NCBI GenBank assembly: GCA_036873755.1
Contig: JAVTVY010006829.1
Location: 1-64,000, forward strand
DNA length: 64,000 nt
Direction of reading: 5' to 3'
DNA from: Hanleya hanleyi
Taxonomy: Eukaryota; Mollusca; Polyplacophora; Lepidopleurida; Hanleyidae
Shown: piece by piece, positions 19,055 to 30,299 of the stretch
How positions within the stretch are numbered: position 1 is the stretch's first letter
Layout: each line of letters begins with the position of its first letter
Position numbers and translations under genes: made by a program
Notes under the pieces: generated by a model
Told to the model about the DNA's origin: nothing
The model's database searches: none
Seen by the model: the letters and a program-made list of their open reading frames with translations, nothing else

Positions 19055-19440
19055 CAAGCGTCCAGTACGTCATTCAATATTCAGCCGCCGTCCATCAAAG
19101 AATCACGGCGTCCATAATTCAAAGACCTAATTCATATAATAGCATCAGGGTCAAATAAAAAGATTAATAGTATACATACATGTACAACTAGGCTAATTTC
19201 CAGTAAGAGAAAAGCGAGCAACAGTTTTCGATGGTGCCAGCAAGAAATCATGATGTTCCAAAATATAAATCTGTATCGCTGATCAAGACACATTGAATGA
19301 CTACAATGTGGAGGCAAACATTTTTTTAAATTCCACAAGATTATCATCAATAATTTCTTGAAATAAAGATCGCCTTTCATTCGCATTGACGTTCCCAGGA
19401 ATGTGCATAAATAATTATTGGACATTTGCACTGGTTTGCT
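19055..19440 (-). mobile_element. Diverged PLE 3' module, antisense
   Basis: Minus-strand sequence ends GGACGCTTGTA and carries a diverged version of the 20.1-20.5 kb 3' module, including FWNIMISCWHH in place of FLEHHDVLPAS. It differs by many substitutions, so it is older than the plus-strand copy. Confidence 0.65.
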
Positions 19441-19545
19441 AATCGAATTCCAATGCAGTTATAGTGTCGACAAAAGTTCGAAAAACGAAAAAATAACCTA
19501 CTACCTGTTTAATATTCAATTATCCTTACAATGCACCAGCCATTG

Positions 19546-19612
19546 AGGGAGAGAGAGAGAATTCGATTTACAGTCGCGTTCAGCAATATTTCAGCATATA
19601 GCGACGATCCTA
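19546..19612 (-). repeat. I-LINE 3' tail with GA repeat
   Basis: A GA run followed by CGCGTTCAGCAATATTTCAG, the reverse complement of the LINE 3' end, without LINE coding sequence attached. It may be a short retrotransposed tail or a SINE sharing that tail. Confidence 0.65.
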
Positions 19613-19789
19613 CCATTGTATCCGAGACTATAGTAGAACTTGTTTTCTTTCTGGAAAGTTTTGTGAACACTCGGAACTCCTTACCGGTTGATGTAATTGC
19701 TTTTAAAAAGCCCCTTCTGCAATATGCCAGCACACCGGGGTCAAGAAAACTTCACTAGCAACATCCTACATTCCACACGACAAGTCACT

Positions 19790-20101
19790 CCAACGGATTA
19801 TATATGACCTGCAGGTCATCATCAATGGCAAGGAAATCTTCAAGAAAATATATGAGAATAAACGTCTCCTTCCCCAATACCATTTAATCCAACAGATAGT
19901 ATCAATCAGATTACCCAACGAACAAAAGTACACCACCTCATGCAACAAACATCGGTGCGAGCTATGCTGTGACATCACCTCTGGCATGATCACAAAGGTA
20001 CTTCTTTGTGTACAAAATTCTCAAATTTGGCGATACATATCGCATGCTGATAGCAAAATACGAACGTAGCGTGCAAGATCTATGGCGCTACGTCTCGTAA
20101 C
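19790..20101 (+). pseudogene. PLE linker (Cys motif) fragment joined to RT C-terminus
   Basis: The plus strand encodes a region ending SCNKHRCELCCDI, a C-x4-C-x2-C knuckle like those next to GIY-YIG nuclease domains in Penelope-like elements. It is followed by the last 25 or so RT residues (FGDTYRMLIAKYE to WRYVS) ending in TAA at 20,101. The central RT is missing, so this is an internally deleted element. In units 2-4 the corresponding linker frame is 123 residues long. Confidence 0.6.
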
Positions 20102-20507
20102 TTGTGTCTAATTCCGCTTAACCCGGGGCTAGGGGCCGTATGAACCCATGTACTTCAAGATCCTCATGGTACTCATATGAACAGGCACAATCGAAGCGTG
20201 ACTGACATACATCATTCTTTAGATGACGACTTCACAACGAATATTATGGATTAAGAATACTGATCAGCGATACGGATTTGATATTTTTGGAACATCATGA
20301 TGTCTTGCCGGCATCATTGAAAACTGTTGACCGCTTCTCTCTTGCAGGAAACAAGCCTATGTTTATGTATACTATGATTGTCTTTTTGAATTTGGTGCTA
20401 ATACTGTTATATGGAATATGGAATAGGTCTTTGGATTATGGACGCGGATATTCTCTAATGGACGACGGCTGAATTATGAATGACGGACTAGACGCTTGTA
20501 ATTTTAA
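20102..20507 (+). mobile_element. PLE 3' untranslated module with a small membrane ORF
   Basis: Starts after the RT stop with CTAATTCCGCTTAACCCGGG and ends GACGCTTGTAA, an end point reused at every PLE insertion in the window. It includes a 64-codon frame (20,278-20,472) whose product has one hydrophobic helix (MYTMIVFLNLVLILLYGIW). No stop-free selection test is possible here, so coding status is open. Confidence 0.7.
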
Positions 20508-20949
20508 CCTGTGTATGCCTGGATTCTGCTGGTGGACAAGTTGTCCCCGAGGCCGGGCCCCTGCACACCCAACACTCATAATGGATACAACACAAAGAAA
20601 TAATATTAAGACAGACCCGAGGAACCTTCGTGCAGGTTTCTCGACCGAGTCTCTAATAGTTCGAAATGCACTAAGACCTTTTTCAATCCAAATGACAGAT
20701 ATATTTCCGACAGCAAAGCAAGGCCACGACATCAAACCTTGTAATATTGCGCTTGATGATTGTTTAGCACCGAATTCTACATGTAATAATTTCAAAATGT
20801 GTGGACATCGTGGATGTCTCACGTGTTCACTCTTTAATACTTCAGCTTCATTTAGTTCCGCGTTAACTGGTAACTCATATTCTGTTAACTCGTATGTTGA
20901 TCTTAGTTGTTCTACTACAAACTGTATTTATTTAATTTCCTGTAAATAT
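20508..20949 (+). pseudogene. Start of a downstream PLE copy: linker with CxC-type knuckle
   Basis: Directly after the 3' end of the preceding PLE, a frame (20,476-20,994) reads MPGFCWWTSC, a candidate start at MDTTQRNN, then CGHRGCLTC and NCIYLISCK, the usual lead-in to a GIY-YIG nuclease. It stops short of the nuclease core because the sequence switches to LINE flank at 20,950. This is either the 5' end of a tandem PLE copy (PLEs often lie in tandem with partial duplication) or an N-terminal nuclease arrangement as in Naiad-type PLEs. Confidence 0.6.
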
Positions 20950-22281
20950 CTTTTCAATATGTGCACGTTTCTGGTGAGAGAGAGAGAGAATTAAGATTTA
21001 ACCTCGCGTGCAGCAATATTTCAGCTATATAGCGACAATCAAACAAAATTCTACGTATTTCAACAAAAACAAGTCAACAACCCAGCAATCCAGAAGTAAT
21101 CAACACAACACACCAAGAACATGCATATACACGAAAACTTATGCAACAAATCGATTTCTCTCAAATAACTTTACCCGACTAAAAAAATCTTGTAAAGTAC
21201 CTGCCTGATAAAAAGAATCGCTTACAATCTTAAAATCATTACAGTCGATCAGAATATGTTTCACTATGAACTCTTCGTGGCATGGAATACATCTTGAGAC
21301 TGATTCCTTTTTTCGTTAATGTTCGTGAATTAATCGGGTATGGCCGAGTCTACATCGCCTGATCATGGCTTTATCGAAACGTTTCTGGCTACTCATATGA
21401 ACATATCCCACAGTTTTATGAAACTCATGAAGTTTGTTATTATCTACAGCATCCCATAAAGATTGAAACAGCTTTCTCACATAAACACAGATAGAGGGTC
21501 TGAAATCGCTATATGGGATTCCAACAGGATCAACCTCATTATCTATGGCTGCTTTAGTCATTTCATCAGCTTAGTATTTCCTTTGATGCCAACGGGGCTA
21601 GGCAACCAACAAAAAATAACACCAATCTGTTGATGACATCTACGGTCATATAACTGTAGACTATTCAAAATGGTGGGATGAGTTGAAGATCCACTCTCGA
21701 TCGCTTGAAGGCATGACAATGAATCTGAGAATGTGACATATTTTCCTCCTATAGTAGACACAATACTTTCTAAAACTAACAACAGAGCTTTGGCTTCGGC
21801 AGTGAAAATCGAAATTTCACCCGGAAGTCCACAGGTTTTAGTTTCGGAACTAAAGATAGTAGCACACGCTACTCTATCACCATCTTTAGAACCATGTGTA
21901 TAAATAGCTTGATGCGATCTGATTTATCTCTCAATAGACCAAATTCTTTTGTATACACACGATGGCTCGTGTCTGCCATTTTATATTTCGTCATTATAAC
22001 AACCATTACTTGTCTGGCTAACTGCCATGGTGAAACTAGTAAGAGCTTGTTGAGTAAATTTGACTAAACTTAACACCAGCTGCTACAATGTGTGGTTTCA
22101 TACGAATTCCAAGAGGTGAAATAATGAAGGTTTTCTTTAAATACAAGTCTAAGTATTGAGGGTTGAAATCACAGTTATATGCAGGATTTAAACGATTAGA
22201 TCGCAATTTTGTGATATATTTCAGTGCTAGTTTAGTTCTTCGAAGTTCTAAAGGAGATTCATCTGCCTCGACATATAGGCT
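20950..22281 (-). mobile_element. I/Nimb-like LINE 3' part, unit 1 copy
   Basis: Same LINE as at 14.6-16.0 kb: 3' tail with CT repeat (20,975), zinc-knuckle region, RNase H (21,782-21,558), and thumb (22,281-22,036). At 20,950-20,975 it is preceded on the plus strand by about 25 bases identical to the CR1 flank of the copy at 14.6 kb. In this unit it is uninterrupted; the site CGGGTATGGCC at about 21,335 is where units 2-4 carry a PLE. Confidence 0.8.
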
Positions 22282-23659
22282 GCTATTCCTCAACGGTACC
22301 TTACTGAACATTGTAGTTCGTTGATAAGAACGGGGTTCAACTGGTCGTCGGTATTGTCAGAAGCCATAGATTTTTCAGTTCTACTGTGCTTAAGGAATAT
22401 AATTTTTTGGATGTTTCTTTGTTGACAGAGTTGCTCGAATTCCTTATTGATAATATTTATTGAAATTCGGTAACATCATATATCAACATTAAAAAATGAT
22501 CGAAGCGTAAAAGATCTCTGGCGCTACGTTTAGTAAATTCCGCTTAACCTGGGGCCTGGGACAATTTGAACGCCACGTGTTTTACAAATAAACAGTTACA
22601 AGCAAAGCGTGATTGAGATACATTATACTGTAGAAAAGGATTTGGAATTTGGATGAAAGAATACTTGTTCGTGACAAGAATTGTATGAATAGAAATTCAT
22701 GTTTTCTGGATCATGAAAACCGTTAACCGCTTCTTTCTGGCAAAAAGTAAACTGTTCTATTTTTTTATTTTAATGGGATGCCTATTCTTTTTGGAATTGA
22801 CGCTAACAGCCGAACGTAACAGGTCTTTCTATTACTGGATGTAGGATCTGGTGATTTCTCGCTGAAGTCTTATAACAAGCCACGTCGAAATACCGTATAC
22901 AAGAACAGAGGTTAAGATGGCTTTTCCAGCTGCCGAACAGAAGATCTTTGGCTGGGATAAAATGTTTCTATCCGTATACCCCAGAAGACTATTGATAGGG
23001 TTTCGCATCCTCCAAAATGAAGGTCCGGGACTATAAGATGAATGGCCTATATTTTAAAGCTATGATAACTGACCAATCTCTGTTTCAAGACATTCCTAGA
23101 ACACAGTGTTGAAACACGCAACGAATGAAGTCCCTTGTCAAGCATAAAACGAACGGAACTTCGGTAATACTGCCCGACTTTACAAAATGATATACCCTAC
23201 ATGCCTACAACCTGGATCGGTCTATGAATACCACCTTCAACCGTTGAGGCAACGTAAAGTACGACAGGAAACGACCTTCTACGTTCGAAACTTTAAGCTG
23301 TATCGCCGAATGAGTTGCTCTGTATTGTTCGATCCGATCGCACATTCGACATACACGTTTGCCTAGCCCCGGGTTAAGCGGAATTATATACAAGTTACTA
23401 AACGTTACGCCTTAGATCTTGCAGCCTACGCTCGTATTCTGTTATCAGCATGCGATATGTATCGCCACATTTGAGAACTTTGATTGGAGGCGCTTGATGG
23501 TATATCCCTGTTCTATAAGTTTCTGCAATACTGTTTTGCGATGTTGATTAAAATCGTCACCTTTCATCCAGGATCTAGCAAATGCTACTAGGCGTGATAT
23601 GTATACGCCATATACAGGTTCCACTGGAATATTACTGTCCGTACAGGGATAGTTTACGA
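22282..23659. mobile_element. Convergent PLE relics and an unrecognised core
   Basis: 22,420-22,540 (plus) holds RT pieces (ELLEFLIDNI, then RSVKDLWRYV) with an internal deletion, followed by a diverged 3' module to about 22,840. 23,370-23,659 (minus) holds a second RT C-terminus and its 3' end. The 500 bases between them show no recognised gene. Confidence 0.6.
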
Positions 23660-25049
23660 TGTCGAAATTCTAATCCTCTCTCTTATCTTTGTATAGTATA
23701 AAAGAAAGTCCTTCTCTATAGGTCGCTACATCGCTACATAGCTGAAGTATTGCTGAACGCGACTTTAAACCTTAGTTCTCTCTCTCTCTCACTCTCTAGT
23801 TTTCTATAGTATAATGTATCTAAGTAGCCTTTTGGAAGTGATTTGTCATGTGAACATCATGGAGATGTAAAACACATGAAATCAAACCACCTTTAGCCTT
23901 GACGGCGTCGCTCATTTACAGATTATCCAAATCAAGAATACCGCTAACATAGCGTTGTTTGGTGAATGAGAAGGAACGGCTTTAAAATGATCATCCTCTG
24001 GTAATTTCTGCATAAAGCCGTATTCATACTAGAACAGATATAGATCTTTCAAAAGAGGTGCATATTACCAGTGGAACATCTACATGCTGTTGGTATATCG
24101 TGTTGCCAAATTAACATTGATGTTATTATCGAGAAATTCAAGCAACTCTAAACAAAGAAACATTTCATGAATGACATCCCTTGTATGTACTTTCTCGACC
24201 ACAATGGTTGGTGGGTTGCTAAAAATCCAAACTTTGACAGCACAATGTAGTTCTAGCGAATCATATTGATTCTTGAGTATTTCTTTGAAACGATTCGTGA
24301 ACCTTGGCGGGATTTTCTTTCTCTTGGGCTTTAGTGGACAATTTATCTACATTGGAATTAGAATATTGAACCATTTCAGATTAATCAATTCGACTAAGCG
24401 ATTTTTCCCTGGAGAAAATTTTGGTGGCAACGATGTCCAATTTGTACTGTTTGCGACCACATTGTAGCCATTCCTTGTTCCTTCATATACTCTCTGCCTG
24501 AAAGAAATATCACTCCTTGGAGTAACATGCACCTTCCAATCATTTTAGGAGATTAGTGTGAACGCCTCTTGACATAGTCGCGCTGCTAGGATATATGCTC
24601 TTTGGGGTTATAATCAAGGCCTTAAGGCCGGAGTCTGACTTCACAATCAAACCAAACTGTTGAAGAGTTTTTTTCTGTTGTGGTTGAAAAAATAAATTTA
24701 ATGTGTAGATTTCAATACAACTCTCAGGATAATCTAATCTTACCTCTCAACAAAATGCCGCTAGGGCGCGTTCAAATAATGCATTCATGAGGGACTTTTT
24801 TACTTCAAGCAACGTGTGAGGTCAAACATGGAAATTGAAAAATTGAAAGCTGCTGTGCTTTCACTGTCACATGTTGGTTGAGTTCCATCAAATATATTAT
24901 GTAAAAACTGTAACTCATTATCCAAGATCCTCAGATTTCATGTCCATTGATCGTGTAATTGTGTCATGGAGTGTTCACACCATGCGCTTGAAGTAATTTT
25001 CTGAAATAATGTGGCAATAGACTAATTTAGGAAAACCTTGAGGTAAGCA

Positions 25050-25357
25050 AAGCGTGACTGAGATACATCATTCTTTAGATGACGACTTTACAACGAATAT
25101 TATGGATTAAGAATACTGATCAGCGATACGGATTTGATATTTTTGGAACATCTTGATGTCTTGCCGGCATCATTGAAAACTGTTGACCGCTTCTCTCTTG
25201 CAGGAAACAAGCCTATGTTTTTGTATACTATGATTGTCTTTTTGAATTTGGTGCTAATATTGTTATATGGAAAATGGAATAGGTCTTTGGATTATGGACG
25301 AGGATATTCTCTAATGGACGACGGCTGGATTATGAATGACGGACTAGACGCTTGTAA
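25050..25357 (+). mobile_element. 308-bp PLE 3' end inserted in unit 2 only
   Basis: Units 3 and 4 read GGTAAGCATTCCATAGC; unit 2 reads GGTAAGCA, then 308 bases from AGCGTGACTG to GACGCTTGTAA, then TTCCATAGC. This is a clean 5'-truncated insertion of the PLE 3' module in plus orientation, with no visible target duplication beyond one or two A bases. Confidence 0.85.
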
Positions 25358-26057
25358 TTCCATAGCATTTTACGTCAATACGTAATGTCAAACGCTGAAA
25401 CACAGCTTATCAATACAAGCGTCCAGTACGTCATTCAATATTTAGCCGCTGTCCATCAAAGAATCACGGCATCCATAAATCAAAGACCTAATTCATATAA
25501 TAGCATCAGGGTCAAATTAAAAGATTAATAGTATACATACATGTACAACTAGGCTAATTTCCAGTAAGAGAAAAGCGAGCAACAGTTTTCGATGGTGCCA
25601 GCAAGAAATCATGATGTTCCAAAATATAAATCTGCATCGCTGATCAAGACACATTGAATGACTACAATGTGGAGGCAAACATTTTTTTAAATTCCACAAG
25701 ATTATCATCAATAATTTCTTGAAATAAAAATCGCCTTTCATTCGCATTGACGTTCCCAGGAATGTGCATAAATAATTATTGGACATTTGCACTGGTTTGC
25801 TAATCGAATTCCAATGCAGTTATAGTGTCGACAAAAGTTCGAAAAACGAAAAAATAACCTACTACCTGTTTAACATTCAATTATCCTTACAATGCACCAG
25901 CCATTGAGGGAGAGAGAGAGAATTCGATTTACAGTCGCGTTCAGCAATATTTCAGCATATAGCGACGATCCTACCATTGTATCCGAGACTGTAGTAGAAC
26001 TTGTTTTCTTTCTGGAAAGTTTTGTGAACACTCGGATCTCCTTACCGGTTGATGTAA

Positions 26058-27307
26058 TTGCTTTTAAAAGACCCTTCTGCAATATGCCAGCACACCGGGG
26101 TCAAGAAAACTTCACTAGCAACATCCTACATTCCACACGACAATTCACTCCAACGGGTTATATATGACCTGCAGGTCATCATCAATGGCAAGGAAATCTT
26201 CAAGAAAATATATGAGAATAAACGCCTCCTTCCCCAATACCATTTAATCCAACAGATAGTATCAATCAGATTACTCAACGAACAAAAGTACACCACCTCA
26301 TGCAACAAACATCGGTGCGAGCTATGCTGTGACATCACCTCTGACATGATCACAAAGGTACTTCTTCGTGTACCAAATTCTCAAATTTGGCGAGACATAT
26401 CGCATGCTGATAGCAAAATACGAACGTAGCGTGCAAGATCTATGGCGCTACGTTTCGTAACTTGTGTCTAATTCCGCTTAACCCGGGGCTGGGGGCCGTA
26501 TGAACCCATGTACTTCAAGATCCTCATGGTACTCATATGAACAGTCACAATCAAAGCGTGACTGAGATACATCATTCTTAGATGACGACTTCACAACGAA
26601 TATTATGGATTAAGAATACTGATCAGCGATACGGATTTGATATTTTTGGAACATCATGATGTCTTGCCGGCATCATTGAAAACTGTTGACCGCTTCTCTC
26701 TTGCAGGAAACAAGCCTATGTTTATGTATACTATGATTGTCTTTTTGAATTTGGTGCTAATACTGTTATATGGAATATGGAATAGGTCTTTGGATTATGG
26801 ACGCGGATATTCTCTAACGGACGACGGCTGAATTATGAATGACGGACTAGAAGCTTGTAATTTTACCCTGTGTATGCCTGGATTCTGCTGGTGGACAAGT
26901 TGTCCCCGAGGCCGGGCCCCTGCACACCCAACACTCATAATGGATACAACACAAAGAAATAATATTAAGACAGACTCGAGGAACCTTAGTGCAGGTTTCT
27001 CGGCCGAGTCTCTAATAGTTCGAAATGCACTAAGACCTTTTTCAATCCAAATGACAGATATATTTCTGACGGCAAAGCAAGGCCACGACATCAAACCTTG
27101 TAATATTGCTCTTGATGATTGTTTAGCACCGAATTCTACATGTAATAATTTCAAAATTTCTAAGTGTGGACATCGTGGATGTCTCACGTGTCCACTCTTT
27201 AATACTTCAGCTTCATTTAGTTCCGCGTTAACTGGTAACTCATATTCTGTTAATTCGTATGTTGATCTTAGATGTTAAACTGTATTTATTTAGTTTCCTG
27301 TAAATAT
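26058..27307 (+). pseudogene. PLE linker, RT end, 3' module and next-copy start, unit 2
   Basis: Equivalent of 19,790-20,949 in unit 1. The first linker frame is open (26,058-26,429, Cys knuckle SCNKHRCELCC). The 64-codon membrane frame is at 26,637-26,831 and the second linker (KCGHRGCLTC) at 26,835-27,278, shortened by a small deletion near 27,275. Confidence 0.6.
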
Positions 27308-30299
27308 CTTTTCAATATGTGCACGTTTCTGGTGAGAGAGAGAGAGAATTAAGATTTAACCTCGCGTGCAGCAATATTTCAGCTATATAGCGACAATCAA
27401 ACAAAATTCTACGTATTTCAACAAAAACAAGTCAACAACCCAGCAATCCAGAAGTAATCAACACAACACACCAAGAACATGCATATACACTAAAACTTAT
27501 GCAACAAATCGATTTCTCTCAAATAACTTTACCCGACTAAAAAAATCTTGTAAAGTACCTGCCTGATAAGAAGAATCGCTTAGAATCTTAAAATCATTAC
27601 AGTCGATCAGAATATGTTTCACTGTGAACTCTTCGTGGCATGGAATACATCTTGAGACTGGTTCCTTTTTTCGTAAATGTTCGTGAATTAATCGGGTATT
27701 ACAAGCGTCTAATCCGTCATCCATAATTCAGCCGTCGGCCATTAGAGAATATCCGCGTCCATAATCCAAAGACCTATTCCATATTCCATATAACAGTATT
27801 AGCACCAAATTCAAAAAGACAATCATAGTATACATAAACATAGGCTTGTTTCCTGCAAGAGAGAAGCGGTCAACAGTTTTCAATGATGCCGGCAAGACAT
27901 CATGATGTTCCAAAAATATCAAATCCGTATCGCTGATCAGTATTCTTAATCCATAATATTCGTTGTAAAGTCGTCATCTAAAGAATGATGTATCTCAGTC
28001 ACGCTTTGATTGTGACTGTTCATATGAGTACCATGAGGATCTTGAAGTACATGGGTTCATACGGCCCCTAGCCCCGGGTTAAGCGGAATTAGACACAAGT
28101 TACGAAACGTAGCGCCATAGATCTTGCACGCTACGTTCGTATTTTGCTATCAGCATGCGATATGTATCGCCAAATTTGAGAAACTTTGAGTGGAGGCGCT
28201 TGGTGGAATAGCCCTGTTTTATAAGTTTCTGCAACAATGTTTTGTGACGTTGATTAAAATCGTCACATTTAACACAGGATCTAGCAAATGCTACTAAGCG
28301 AGATATGTATAGGCCATATGCAGGTCCCACTGGAATATTACTGTCCAGAAAGGGATAGTTTACGATGTCGAAATTGTAATCATCTCTTTTGTCATAAAGT
28401 CGACGCGAGAGAATGCCCGCTTCATTTTTATAGAGATATAGATCTAAATATGATGTGCCTGTAGGGCTATCTGTAGTTTCCTTCAAATCCAGTGAAGGTG
28501 GATATATATCCTTCACTGCGTCATTTATATAGCGATTATCCACAGCGAGAAGATCGTCTATATAGCGTTTGGTGAATGAGAAGGAACGGGCTTTGAATGG
28601 ATCGGTTTTTGAAAGCGCCTGCATATAGTCATATTCATAAGAGAACAGATACAGGTCAGCCAACAGGGGTGCACAATTAATACCCATTGGAATACCTATA
28701 TGCTGCTGATATATTGTGTTGCCAAATTTCACATAGATATTTTTAATGAGAAATTCAAGTAACTCTATAAACAAAGAAACATCCCATGAATGATATCTCT
28801 TGTATGTAGTAGAGCTAAAGAATGCTTTATGGCTTCCGACATTAATATATCTACGATCAGTTTTCTTGAACACAGATACTATTAATGAACTTAGACGGTC
28901 AATAAGGTCCTGATGAGGGATTGTAGTATAGAGAGTCGAGAAATCCCATGTGGATACATGTCTGTACGGTATGTGACCTTTAGCATCAAGTTCTTCCGTA
29001 AGACATTTTGAGTTTTTCAATATCCACATACATTCAACGCCAGAGTTCTTAGATATACTGGCGCAATACCTTTCCCAAAATGCTTTTACCTCCTGAAGGG
29101 CCCTCGTCAATAGGGTTGAAAGAAGCTTGGTGGTGCAGCTTCTAGAACCAGCTATGAATCTAGCTTTGTATGGTGATTTATGCATTTTGGGAGTCCAGTA
29201 TATTTTTGGTATGTCGTTATGATTGGTTGGAAGACAAATACCTCTTTCCCTGAGAAACATTTTGTGATTGTTAAATAAATCTTCCAGAGTAAATGCAGTT
29301 TGGGAGTAAGTAGACGTATTTGATGAAGATATGTCTACACTCAATTCTTTAACCAGCACCTGGCCGAGTTTACATCGCCTGATCATGGCTTGATCGAAAC
29401 GTTTCTGGTTACTCATATCAACATATCCCACAGTTTTATGAAACTCATGAAGTTTGTTATTATCTACAGCATCCCATAAAGATTGAAACAGCTTTCTCAC
29501 ATAAACACAGATAGAGGGTCTGAAATCGCTATATGGGATTCCAACAGGATCAACCTCATTATCTATGGCTGCCTTAGTCATTTCATCAGCTTAGTATTTC
29601 CTTTGATGCCAACGGGGCTAGGCAACCAACAAAAAATAATACCAATCTGTTGATGACATCTACGGTCATATAATTGTAGACTATTCAAAATGGTGGGATG
29701 AGTTGAAGATCCACTCTCGATCGCTTGAAGGCATGACAGTGAATCTGAGAATATGACATATTTTCCTCCTATAGTAGACAATACTTTCTAAAACTAACAA
29801 CAGAGCTTTGGCTTCGGCAGTGAAAATCGAACTTTCACCCGGAAGTCCACAGGTTTTAGTTTCGGAACTAAAGATAATAGCACACGCTACTCTATCACCA
29901 TCTTTAGAACCATGTGTATAAATAGCTTGATGCGATCTGATTTATCTCTCAATAGACCAAATTCTTTTGTATACACACGATGGCTCGTGTCTGCCATTTT
30001 ATATTTCGTCATTATAACAACTACTACTTGGCTGGCTAACTGCCATGGTGAAACTAGTAAGAGCTTGTTGAGTAAATTTGACTAAACTTAACACCAGCTG
30101 CTACAATGTGTGGTTTCATACGAATTCCAAGAGGTGAAATAATGAAGGTTTTCTTTAAATACAAGTCTAAGTATTGAGGGTTGAAATCACAGTTATATGC
30201 AGGATTTAAACGATTAGATCGCAATTTTGTGATATATTTCAGTGCTAGTTTAGTTCTTCGAAGTTCTAAAGGAGATTCATCTGCCTCGACATATAAGCT
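27308..30299 (-). mobile_element. I/Nimb-like LINE of unit 2, interrupted by a PLE
   Basis: LINE sequence at 27,308-27,698 and 29,361-30,299, split by the PLE at 27,699-29,360. RNase H piece at 29,781-29,578 and thumb at 30,299-30,054. Confidence 0.8.
27699..29360 (-). mobile_element. Penelope-like element, 5' truncated, best-preserved RT
   Basis: A 1.66-kb insertion in antisense. The RT frame is open from its junction to the stop at 28,100 and has WTPKMHKSPYKARFIAGS, DFSTLYTTIPH, GIPMGINCAPLLADLYLF, the catalytic YIDD, and SYLDLYL, all diagnostic of Penelope-like elements, whose RT is related to telomerase. The 3' module and its 64-codon frame lie at 27,728-27,922. No nuclease domain is present in this truncated copy. 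The RT frame reads without a stop into the flanking LINE, making a 493-codon chimeric frame (29,581-28,100). It is the only copy here without an RT-disrupting change. Confidence 0.88.

Larger units (their letters stand above)
17568..23659 (+). repeat. Tandem array unit 1 (6,092 bp)
   Basis: Unit starts are set at the recurring TGTCGAAATTCTAATC. Contents in order: antisense PLE RT relic with an I-LINE tail, an unrecognised segment, an antisense PLE 3' module, a PLE linker/RT-end/3' module on the plus strand, an antisense I-like LINE, and convergent PLE relics. It lacks the 1.66-kb PLE present in units 2-4 and keeps 18,488-type and 18,885-type sequences shared only with unit 5. Confidence 0.85.

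Noticed and set aside
20436..20822. Repeated minus-strand frames of 128-130 codons in each unit
   Set aside because: They are antisense to the PLE linker frame with its Cys motif and are kept only because the units are near-identical.
21350..21400. A hammerhead-like string (CTGAT...CGAAAC) in the LINE, since PLEs can carry hammerhead ribozymes
   Set aside because: The core CTGATGA is not present, the site is antisense LINE coding sequence, and flanking stems could not be formed. No convincing hammerhead was found in the PLE 3' modules by eye.
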